Below, piece after piece: positions 7,588-14,699 of a DNA stretch of 64,000 nt. The position numbers were made by a program, and so were the translations under genes. The stretch lies in contig NZ_JAPIVQ010000001.1 of assembly GCF_026239675.1 (NCBI RefSeq), positions 310,001 through 374,000 of the forward strand, in the 5' to 3' direction. The DNA comes from Pedobacter sp. PLR. Its GTDB lineage: Bacteria > Bacteroidota > Bacteroidia > Sphingobacteriales > Sphingobacteriaceae. Within the stretch, counting starts at the first letter, position 1. Every line of letters starts with the position of its first letter. The notes beneath the pieces are model-generated. The model was not told where the DNA came from. It did not search any database and was given only the letters and a program-made list of their open reading frames with translations.

Positions 7588-8703
7588 TTAATAACCGTAT
7601 TGGAATACGGCCATTTTAGGAACAGCTCCTGTTGCAAAAGAGAATAACTGTTTACCCGCTTTAGTATAGCAAGAGATTGCGCCAGCATTGGTATAGTCTT
7701 TTCCATCAGTTACATAAAAAGTATTATCTAATGGATTTAACGTTACTGAGTAAGCCGAAGCGATGCTCGTAGCAGTACCATCCGTGATCAGATCGTTTCC
7801 TAATGCACCGGTAGTGGTGTTGAAAGATTTAATATAAAGCGCAGGATTGTAACCAATCGCAAATCCTGTTGTTCCCGTGATGCTCAGGAATGCAAGTCCT
7901 AAATCAGAACCCGTACCAATATTAGTATCAGAAATACTGTTTAATCTGTCAATTGCTCTTGGAATGTTTGGATATTGACCGGAAGTCTGCACAAATAAAT
8001 CACCGGTAGATGTAGCGAAAATTGCTGTTGGATTAAGGGCAGTAGTGATTTCTTTCAGTTTGCTGAAAGTATTCAGGTCGACCACAGATACAGAAGAGTT
8101 AGTTGGAGAAGGGAAGAATATATGCATAGAATTGGTCACATAAATTTTGTTGTTTACAATGGCCAGTTGCTCTAAAGCACCACCTACAAGTAATCTGCTG
8201 TCGATAGTTAAACTCGCAGTATCCAGTTTAGTCAGTTTGCCATCATATCCGGAGATATAGGCTTTGTTTTTATTGAACACGATATTCCTTGGCATATAGC
8301 CCCCTTTATCATCTGAAAAAGGAATACGTTTTAACGATTTCCCGGTAGCAATGCTGATTACTTCCAGGTAAGAATCTTTAGCGCTAGCCGTTGTTCCGGT
8401 GATTACGCAATACATTTTACTACCATATTGCTTCAGGTCGTTCGCATTAGCACCCAGTGCAATACCATTTTGTGTTCTAAAGTAATCGTTGTCTAATTTC
8501 TTAGTACCGATTTGATAATAACTGATGGTACTTGGGCCACCTGCACTATAGGCACCTTCGTTTAGCACATATACGCCGGTTGTAGTTAAAGCTGAAGGTT
8601 GGATCTCAGGTAATTGATCTTTTTTACAAGCGCTGAGCGATAAGAGGCCTGCTGTAGCAAGCAAAAGAAATAATCTTCCGTTTTTGGTCATTGAGGTATT
8701 CAT
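7588..8703 (-). CDS. YncE/DUF5074-type beta-propeller lipoprotein, BtuG-like
   Basis: 371 residues with lipobox SLSA-C followed by KKD. Propeller-type repeats include VVDLNTFSKLKEITTALNPTAI and SLTIDSRLLVGGALEQLAIV. The first blade has GVYVLNEGAYSAGGPS, the NEG signature shared with the genes at 5457 and 8757. Surface capture of cobalamin or another corrinoid beside the BtuB-like receptor is inferred from the riboswitch and family context. It lies 53 bp after the preceding gene in the same direction. The last blade (PKMAVFQYGY) closes the propeller, so the protein looks complete. Confidence 0.72.
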   Translation of the reverse strand: MNTSMTKNGRLFLLLATAGLLSLSACKKDQLPEIQPSALTTTGVYVLNEGAYSAGGPSTISYYQIGTKKLDNDYFRTQNGIALGANANDLKQYGSKMYCVITGTTASAKDSYLEVISIATGKSLKRIPFSDDKGGYMPRNIVFNKNKAYISGYDGKLTKLDTASLTIDSRLLVGGALEQLAIVNNKIYVTNSMHIFFPSPTNSSVSVVDLNTFSKLKEITTALNPTAIFATSTGDLFVQTSGQYPNIPRAIDRLNSISDTNIGTGSDLGLAFLSITGTTGFAIGYNPALYIKSFNTTTGALGNDLITDGTATSIASAYSVTLNPLDNTFYVTDGKDYTNAGAISCYTKAGKQLFSFATGAVPKMAVFQYGY

Positions 8704-8756
8704 GTTATCAGTGTTGTTTAGTTTTATTTAATGTTGTTTATATATTCTTTACTTAA

Positions 8757-9926
8757 TTATTTATATACCATGGCAAAATGGGCAGGAATGTCTCCGGTAA
8801 CCACCGACCATTTCTTTTTTCCTGCCGGATCAAAGCAATACAACACCCCCGGGGAAACATAATCCCGGGCATCCGTTACAAAAACTTCTTTGGTGTATTT
8901 ATCGACTGCAATACCATAAGGAATCATAATATTGGCTTCCGTACCATCGGTGATGAATTTCTTGTTCAGGATTTTTTCGTCTTTTACATCGAGCATCCCA
9001 TAACTAAGGCTGAACTTTCCGGTATTGCTGCTCCATTCTGAGCCATATAAATAAGCGACATCATCATCAATAACCATATTACTGGCACCAATATCAAAAC
9101 GTGTTTTGACTAGATCAGTCTGAGTATCAATCACAAATATTTTAGAATGAATATCCAGATAATTCCCTCTGGAAGTCACATAAAGATCTCCGTACTTATC
9201 TGCTTTTACGCGATGTAAATTGATGGCAACTTCGATGTTCCTGACTACGGTAAACGTATTTAAATCAATCACAGAAACTCTGGTATCATAATTTAAAGGG
9301 GTATATCCTCCGGAATTGGCAACATATAGCTTTCCTGCGACTATCGCCATTTCTTCCGGCTGTCTGCCTACTTCTATTCTCTTTTCTTCCTTCAGTGAGG
9401 CTGTATCGATTTGTATCACTACCCCATTTGGCGCATTCGGCACGCCGACTTTTCCGAGGTAAGCACTTACATAAGCTTTTCCATCCTTGAAAGTAATGTA
9501 ACGAGGATTAGTCACGTTAATCTGCTGAATGCGTTTACCGGATTTTGCATCCAATACTTCAACTTTGTTAGAAATATTGACAACGATATAAAGCTTTGAT
9601 CCATAAATCCCGACATCATTAGCTACATCTCCCAACCCGTTGATTTGTGCAGGATTCATTTGATTGTAAGTATTTCTTCTATACACACCGGTTGAAAAGT
9701 CCATGTAGTCCAGGGAAGCTTTATTCATCCCCATATTGCCTTCATTTACCAGGTAAAAACCTTGTAACCGGCGCGAAGGATCTGCTGGTATAACCCCTTC
9801 CTGCTCCTCAGGAATCACCTGTAAGTCCTTGCGACAAGCACCCAAAAATGAGGTCAGCAAGATCAGCAGTAAACAGGTATATCTGCTATTATTGGCTTTC
9901 ATTTTATTTACAAGTTTAGTCATCAT
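8757..9926 (-). CDS. YncE-type beta-propeller lipoprotein next to BtuB, BtuG-like
   Basis: 389 residues with lipobox FLGA-C followed by RKD. The first blade carries GFYLVNEGNMGMNKASLDYMD. Later blades carry VEVLDAKSGKRIQQINVTN, IEVGRQPEEMAIVAGKLYVA and VSVIDLNTFTVVRNIEVA, a typical YncE/seven-blade pattern. As the gene directly after the receptor it is the best candidate for the BtuG partner that lids the BtuB barrel. ATG codons at 9926, 9923 and 9902 are all possible starts; the last gives a more typical signal peptide. It lies 34 bp after the receptor stop. Confidence 0.75.
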   Translation of the reverse strand: MMTKLVNKMKANNSRYTCLLLILLTSFLGACRKDLQVIPEEQEGVIPADPSRRLQGFYLVNEGNMGMNKASLDYMDFSTGVYRRNTYNQMNPAQINGLGDVANDVGIYGSKLYIVVNISNKVEVLDAKSGKRIQQINVTNPRYITFKDGKAYVSAYLGKVGVPNAPNGVVIQIDTASLKEEKRIEVGRQPEEMAIVAGKLYVANSGGYTPLNYDTRVSVIDLNTFTVVRNIEVAINLHRVKADKYGDLYVTSRGNYLDIHSKIFVIDTQTDLVKTRFDIGASNMVIDDDVAYLYGSEWSSNTGKFSLSYGMLDVKDEKILNKKFITDGTEANIMIPYGIAVDKYTKEVFVTDARDYVSPGVLYCFDPAGKKKWSVVTGDIPAHFAMVYK

Positions 9927-9960
9927 TTACGCATTGGTTTAATTTCATTTCCCTGGAGAT

Positions 9961-12045
9961 TTAATAATCATAGGTTAAACTGAATCGATAAGATCGACCA
10001 GGCATCGGGTAATTCGTAATGACCGCATATGCCTGATTTAACAGGTTATTTACCTCCGCGGTAAGTCTTATTTTTCTTTTCTGGATCTGCGTATTGTAGT
10101 GCATCGCCAGATCATGGGTATAAAAAGGTTGTACGTAGTTTTTTGGAATATTGGCACTTTGATCGTAGCGTTCGCCGGTATACATATAGCTATAGTTCAG
10201 TGCAAATTTCTTGTAAGACGCTCCTGCGAGGAAAGTACCGTTATGCAAAGGAATATATGGGATCTGATTTTTATAGGTAGTAGATTTAGGATCCGCATCG
10301 ATTGCCTGTTGATAGGTATAGCTGAGGCCTAAACTTAAATTAAATGCCTGCGCCAGTTCCCAGGCGGATTGAATATTGACGTCAATGCCTTTTATCTCTA
10401 CTTTTCCTAAATTTCTCATACTCCACATGGCTTGTGAGGTTCCCGGAACTGCTACAATCTTGTCCTTTACCTGATTAAAATAGGCATCGGCCTGAATAGA
10501 AAATTGTGTTAGTGCGCGGTTTTCATATCCTTTAATATAAGTAAAGCCGAGGTCATATTGTTTGGTGTATTCCGGACGAAGTACGGTAAACTGGTAAAAA
10601 GTATAATAGAGGTCGTTAAAAGTTGGCATCCGGAAAATGCTCTTATAAAAGGACCTGATTCTGAATTCCTTTTGATCGAAAGGCTGCCAGGACACCATCA
10701 CCGTTGGTGTGAGCTCATTTTTAGTACCTGCTGAGGGGCCGGATTTCACTTTATCACTGACTACTGTACTCAGTAAATTGGCTTGAATATCGAACCTGTC
10801 GAAATGTAGCCGGGTGGCCAAAACGTTCAGTAAGGTGTTTCTGGTGGGGTAAGCAAAACGATCCAGATTCGCGTTCATATCATTGAGCTGATAATCTGCC
10901 GACCATACCACATCCCAGTATTTATTAATTTTCAATTTATTCGCCAGGGAGAAGTAGAATTCCTGCTGATGATAAGTATTGTTCAGAAAACCTGAAGTGG
11001 TCACAATATCCGGATTCAGGTAGCGCATGTAATCATTTGAATATTTGGCGGAAGCCACCAGACTGTATTTCCCGATGTTCTTTTCATAGGCGGACTGTGC
11101 AAAGAAGTTTCGGTTCCACATCCGCTGAGAAAAACGGAAAACATTGGCTACGATTGCTCCGGGTAAACCCTGATCGTCTTTATAACCATATAATTTTACG
11201 CTCCATTTACTACTGTCGGCCAGGAAGCCGTTTAGCCCCAGTTCCAGGCGCATCGTTTCTACATCTCCATCGGTACGTACGGCCGTGGTATCATATACAC
11301 CGTTCGTGATGCGGTATTTATAACGTCCGTTTGCTTTTTTTAATTCTGCACTAACGGTACTGTAGGTGCGCTCGCTCAACTTACTTTGCCACAATATCGA
11401 TGGATTTAACAAGCCAAAAGACCCTGTTCTGAACGCCGCTTTTATACGGTTACTTCTACCAGGTTCAAAGTTTGGCTGTCTGGCTTTGAGGTATAAGGAA
11501 CTTGCCGAAGCAAAGCCTTTTGCGGACTGCAAAACACTGCTTTTCTGTCCGTTGTACAGTTCAATCTCTTCTATATTGTCTAATGAAAATTTACCCAGAT
11601 CTACCTGCCCGTTTTGTGCATTCCCCAACTGTACACCATCATAAAATACTGCGGTATGGTTACTCCCCATACTGCGCACATTGATGGTTTTTAATCCGCC
11701 AATTCCGCCGTAATCTTTCAGCTGTACACCGGAAAAATAACGTACTGCATCAGCAACAGAAAGGCTGTTCAGCTTTTCCAGTTCTGCACCGGAAAGAATT
11801 TGTAAGGGAGTAGAAGAAGTTTGACGTCTGCTGAGTTTGATGGTCTTGATCTGTACTTCTTTTAAAGCGTTTACCTTTTCCAGTTTTAACGCGTTTAGCT
11901 TTTCCAGAGAGTCCTGCTTTGCCGTTTTAACCGGATGAGTTTGGGCCTGTAAATTTAAAGGCACAGCTCCCCCGACACCGGTAAGGGCTAGAAAAGTAAA
12001 AAAACAAGCGCTGATGCCTTGATGGGCAAATTTGTTTCTTCTCAT
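9961..12045 (-). CDS. btuB: TonB-dependent receptor, BtuB-like
   Basis: 694 residues. A signal peptide is followed by a plug domain at about 70-180 (LQILSGAELEKLNSLSVADA, then the TINVRSMGSNHTAVFYDGVQLG type segment). The remainder is a 22-strand-type barrel ending in an aromatic residue (SYRFSLTYDY), as outer-membrane proteins need for insertion. The length fits small BtuB/CirA receptors rather than the ~1000-residue SusC class, and there is no STN or carboxypeptidase-like domain. A cobalamin riboswitch and promoter lie directly upstream, which makes cobalamin the most likely ligand. Energy would come from TonB/ExbBD encoded elsewhere. Confidence 0.85.
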   Translation of the reverse strand: MRRNKFAHQGISACFFTFLALTGVGGAVPLNLQAQTHPVKTAKQDSLEKLNALKLEKVNALKEVQIKTIKLSRRQTSSTPLQILSGAELEKLNSLSVADAVRYFSGVQLKDYGGIGGLKTINVRSMGSNHTAVFYDGVQLGNAQNGQVDLGKFSLDNIEEIELYNGQKSSVLQSAKGFASASSLYLKARQPNFEPGRSNRIKAAFRTGSFGLLNPSILWQSKLSERTYSTVSAELKKANGRYKYRITNGVYDTTAVRTDGDVETMRLELGLNGFLADSSKWSVKLYGYKDDQGLPGAIVANVFRFSQRMWNRNFFAQSAYEKNIGKYSLVASAKYSNDYMRYLNPDIVTTSGFLNNTYHQQEFYFSLANKLKINKYWDVVWSADYQLNDMNANLDRFAYPTRNTLLNVLATRLHFDRFDIQANLLSTVVSDKVKSGPSAGTKNELTPTVMVSWQPFDQKEFRIRSFYKSIFRMPTFNDLYYTFYQFTVLRPEYTKQYDLGFTYIKGYENRALTQFSIQADAYFNQVKDKIVAVPGTSQAMWSMRNLGKVEIKGIDVNIQSAWELAQAFNLSLGLSYTYQQAIDADPKSTTYKNQIPYIPLHNGTFLAGASYKKFALNYSYMYTGERYDQSANIPKNYVQPFYTHDLAMHYNTQIQKRKIRLTAEVNNLLNQAYAVITNYPMPGRSYRFSLTYDY

Positions 12046-12154
12046 TTTTGTTGTGAGTTATTTACCCACAGCAAACAGTTAGATCATGGAAATGAAATAC
12101 AGTAAATAAGCACTCACTCCAAGCTTCAATCCCCGAAAGCTATGAAATATTATA

Positions 12155-12325
12155 CTTATGGCAGGTCTTCTGACTTACTCCCGGTGATCCTGCCTTCCCA
12201 ATCTGTTAAAAAAGTGGCTTTGATTTGAATACCGTTATAGAGCTTACAGCTGCGGGACAGTTACGGATTCACACCGTATTCCCTTTTAATCCCGGTAAAA
12301 AGATTACCGGGAACCAAAAGCGTGG
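12155..12325 (-). promoter_or_regulatory. Cobalamin riboswitch
   Basis: Read on the minus strand this holds the conserved cobalamin aptamer elements in order: a CCCGGTAA/TTACCGGG hairpin, AAAAGGGAATACGGTGTGA, ATCCGTAACTGTCCCGC, CTGTAAGC, GCCACT, GGGAAGGC and AGTCAGAAGACCTGCC. The last ends about 110 nt before the btuB-like ATG. In this class adenosyl- or methylcobalamin binding lowers expression of the downstream uptake genes. The hairpin arms lie at about 12291-12313. I did not find an obvious terminator between aptamer and gene, so control may act on translation. Confidence 0.93.
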
Positions 12326-12357
12326 CAAATGTACTTAATTATCCGACTAAGAACAAA
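12326..12357 (-). promoter_or_regulatory. Promoter of the cobalamin operon
   Basis: On the minus strand TTTG (12354-12357) and TACATTTG (12326-12333) are separated by 20 bp. This is the full Bacteroidota housekeeping pattern TTTG-N19/20-TAnnTTTG. Transcription would begin at about 12320, right at the first riboswitch bases, which supports both calls. Confidence 0.75.
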
Positions 12358-12438
12358 CTTTCGTCATTGACATCATACTTGAAAGGGGGATTGCCTTTAC
12401 TTTTAGCCCCTGCTTTACCTCTGCAACCTGCTTTCTGA

Positions 12439-12571
12439 ACCCTACCTCTACCTTTGCATCCTACCTCTACCTTTGCACCCTACCTCTACCTTTGCATCCT
12501 ACCTCTACCTCTGCACCCTACCTCTACCTCTGCACCCTACCTTTACCTCTGCACCCTACCTTTACTCCCGG
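12439..12571. repeat. 19-bp tandem repeat, seven copies
   Basis: Seven head-to-tail copies of ACCCTACCTCTACCTTTGC start at 12439, 12458, 12477, 12496, 12515, 12534 and 12553. They differ at only a few positions (A/T at base 2, T/C in the CTTTGC or CTCTGC part), and the last copy decays into unrelated sequence. Degenerate matches continue upstream to about 12400. One strand is pure pyrimidine apart from A and G at fixed places; the other has repeated GG and GGG runs. Nineteen is not a multiple of three, so the ORFs crossing it are artefacts. It sits between the ppk2 terminator and the cobalamin promoter. Confidence 0.95.
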
Positions 12572-12599
12572 AAAAGGAGTTTACTGCGATGTGGCTTAG

Positions 12600-12625
12600 A
12601 AAATTTTGCCCTCTTCCGGGCAAAA
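12600..12625 (-). terminator. Intrinsic terminator of ppk2
   Basis: TTTTGCCC (12604-12611) pairs with GGGCAAAA (12618-12625) around a TCTTCC loop. On the minus strand four T follow. It lies 4 bp after the ppk2 stop. Confidence 0.6.
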
Positions 12626-12629
12626 GATT

Positions 12630-13511
12630 TCAGCCACCGAGCAGTAAGCTCCTTTGTATCTCTTCTAATTTTGCCATTTCCTCCTCACCCAACACCGGAA
12701 ACTTAAGGTTCATCTCTTTTAAATGATGTTCAAGAATCTGGCTAATCAACAACCTGGCGTACCATTTTTTATCCGCAGGAATGACATACCATGGGGCCTG
12801 TTCTGTAGACGTTTCGCCAATGGCTTCCTCATATGCGCCCATATAATCTCCCCACTTTTCCCGCTCTGTAATATCCGAGGAAGAGAATTTCCAGTTTTTA
12901 ACCGGGTTCTCTATCCGCTCTAAAAATCTTTCTTTTTGTTCATCTTTGGAGACATAAAGGAAAAACTTGATCACCAGGGTACCATTATCAGAAATGTGTT
13001 TTTCAAAATTCCTGATACTTTCATATCTCCTTTTCCAAAACTTATCGTCCAGTTTCTTTACCGCATCATAGCCCGGGATTTTCTCATTCAGTACATATTC
13101 CGGGTGAACTTTACAGACGAGTACATTCTCATAATGGGACCTGTTGTGAATTCCGATACGCCCTCTTTCCGGTAAAGCTTTATAATGACGCCATAAAAAG
13201 TCATGGTCATATTCTTCAGAAGTTGGCGTCTTAAAACTGTATACCTGACATCCCTGAGGATTTAATCCGGACATCACATGTGCAATTGCGCTATCTTTTC
13301 CGGCAGCATCCATTGCCTGAAATATAACCAGAACAGCATGACTATCGGCGGCATATAAAGTTTCCTGCAATTTATTCAGCTCTTCTTTAGTCAGATCCAG
13401 TTCGGCTTTGCCAGCATCCTTTTCCAGGTCACCGGTATAACTGGTATTGTGCTCTTTAAGTGAAAATTTCCTTCCGGGAAGAACCCGTGATTTTTCGATT
13501 TCCTTTTTCAT
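12630..13511 (-). CDS. ppk2: PPK2-family polyphosphate:nucleotide phosphotransferase
   Basis: 293 residues. It transfers phosphate between polyphosphate and nucleotides. Walker A lies at about 64-73 (FQAMDAAGKDS). The IAHVMSGLNPQGCQVYSF and EEYDHDFLWRHY segments follow. The Walker B/lid region is IHNRSHYENVLVCKVHP. The DAAGKDS...HVMSG...NPQG pattern fits the class III subgroup, known for phosphorylating both AMP and ADP from polyphosphate; I infer this activity. The length matches single-domain PPK2. It is a single-gene unit with its own terminator, and I see no clear promoter box upstream. Confidence 0.92.
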   Translation of the reverse strand: MKKEIEKSRVLPGRKFSLKEHNTSYTGDLEKDAGKAELDLTKEELNKLQETLYAADSHAVLVIFQAMDAAGKDSAIAHVMSGLNPQGCQVYSFKTPTSEEYDHDFLWRHYKALPERGRIGIHNRSHYENVLVCKVHPEYVLNEKIPGYDAVKKLDDKFWKRRYESIRNFEKHISDNGTLVIKFFLYVSKDEQKERFLERIENPVKNWKFSSSDITEREKWGDYMGAYEEAIGETSTEQAPWYVIPADKKWYARLLISQILEHHLKEMNLKFPVLGEEEMAKLEEIQRSLLLGG

Positions 13512-13920
13512 TGGCAGATAGGTTTCTTTACAATTTTCTTTACAGAAGTAGAACGTTGTACTGCCTCAGAATGTTTAAATTAAATAATGCTTAAACTTAA
13601 AGCACTGAACTATTCTCGAAACAGAGGGCAAAACCCCCATTTAAACACCGATTTGCACTTTTCGGAGGGAAGAGGCTAACGGCGGCGGTTTTCATAGCTA
13701 AACAGACACTCAGACATATTGTAAAAATATATCTCTTTTTTAGTCCTGTTTCGTGTAATGTATTCATCAATTTTCTCACTTCCGTAAACAAGCGGTGTGA
13801 ATTTTCACAATGTGAATTACAACTTGAAGAGTTACTCATTTTATGGGTTAATATTTATCTAACTTTATTCTAAGAATTCCGGGGAATATCAATTAGTTAA
13901 ATCATTTAACCTCCTACAAA
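13512..13920. other. Divergent intergenic region between ppk2 and wza
   Basis: 409 bp. It must hold promoters for ppk2 (leftward) and the exopolysaccharide arm (rightward). It contains a nested palindrome (13796-13816, separate entry) and a near-match -7 box TAACTTTA at 13860-13867 without a spaced -33 element. An 80-codon minus-strand frame at 13597-13839 has no protein-like features and I do not call it. Confidence 0.6.
13796..13816. promoter_or_regulatory. Nested palindromic operator upstream of wza
   Basis: Three half-sites in alternating orientation: TGTGAA, 2 bp, TTCACA, 1 bp, TGTGAA. The first pair gives TGTGA-N4-TCACA and the second gives TTCACA-A-TGTGAA, both perfect. It lies about 105 bp before the wza ATG. 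The half-site resembles Crp-type sequence, but the 4-bp spacer is shorter than the Crp 6 bp. Confidence 0.5.
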
Positions 13921-14673
13921 ATGAAAAATTTAACCTTTGCTTTACTCATTTCGCTGACTATACTAGGCTGTGCACCACAAAGGGACCTGGTTTATTTCAG
14001 CAACCTTTCAAAAGTCTCGAATGATCAAATTCAAAATGCACCAGAGTTGAAACTTCAAAAGAACGACCAGCTGAGCATCTCACTCACCAGTTTAAATACG
14101 GAATACAACGTACTATTTGCCAGTGCAAATGCCAATAACAGTAATACGCCAATAAACAGCAAGGGCGGATTCAAGGTAAACAATGCGGGGAATATAGCTT
14201 TACCACTGGTTGGCGACGTAAAGGTGGAAGGATTAAGTCTGGAAGAAGCGAAGGCTCTAATCACTCAGGTATTAAAAAGACAGATTAAAGATCCTTATGT
14301 AGATCTTCAATTAGTCAATTTCAAGATCACAGTTATTGGAGAGGTGAACCGTCCAGCGTCATTGAACGTTCCGGGGGAACAAATTAACTTATTGGAAGCT
14401 TTAGGTATGGCCGGCGATATGACTGTTTACGGCAAAAGAGAAAACGTACTGGTTATCAGGGAAGAAGATGGGGTACGTAACATGGTCCGGTTGAACCTTA
14501 ATGACAAGAACAGCTATTCTTCTCCGTACTTCAATCTAAAACAGAATGACATCGTCTATGTGGAGCCGGACAAGGCTAAGGAAAAACAGGCCAATCCTAA
14601 CAATCAGTTGATGCCTATCGTATCTACCCTTGTTTCGGCGGCAGCAGTAATCCTTACCATAGTCTTAAGATAA
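13921..14673 (+). CDS. wza: Polysaccharide export lipoprotein, Wza-like
   Basis: 250 residues. The lipobox ILG-C has Cys-17. A polysaccharide-export (BexD/Wza) domain spans about 40-130 (NDQLSISLTSLNTEYNVLF, GNIALPLVGDVKVEGLSLEEA). A SLBB domain follows at about 135-205 (FKITVIGEVNRPASLNVPGE, LEALGMAGDM). A C-terminal membrane helix (VSTLVSAAAVILTIVLR) is common in Bacteroidota members. It would form the outer-membrane exit pore for the polymer. It is the first gene of the plus-strand arm; the copolymerase follows after 26 bp. Confidence 0.92.
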   Translation: MKNLTFALLISLTILGCAPQRDLVYFSNLSKVSNDQIQNAPELKLQKNDQLSISLTSLNTEYNVLFASANANNSNTPINSKGGFKVNNAGNIALPLVGDVKVEGLSLEEAKALITQVLKRQIKDPYVDLQLVNFKITVIGEVNRPASLNVPGEQINLLEALGMAGDMTVYGKRENVLVIREEDGVRNMVRLNLNDKNSYSSPYFNLKQNDIVYVEPDKAKEKQANPNNQLMPIVSTLVSAAAVILTIVLR

Positions 14674-14699
14674 TCCGTTCTATTTTAAACCGAAAAAAC

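Noticed and set aside
12439..12571. CRISPR array
   Set aside because: The 19-bp units are contiguous with no spacers and there are no cas genes nearby.
12454..12726. Plus-strand open frames reading HPTSTFAPYLYL-type repeats as proteins
   Set aside because: They arise from a 19-bp DNA repeat whose length is not a multiple of three, so each copy shifts frame; they also run into the end of ppk2 on the other strand.
13597..13839. 80-codon minus-strand frame between ppk2 and wza
   Set aside because: Cys/Ser-rich with no motif and no neighbour in an operon arrangement; it covers the wza control region.
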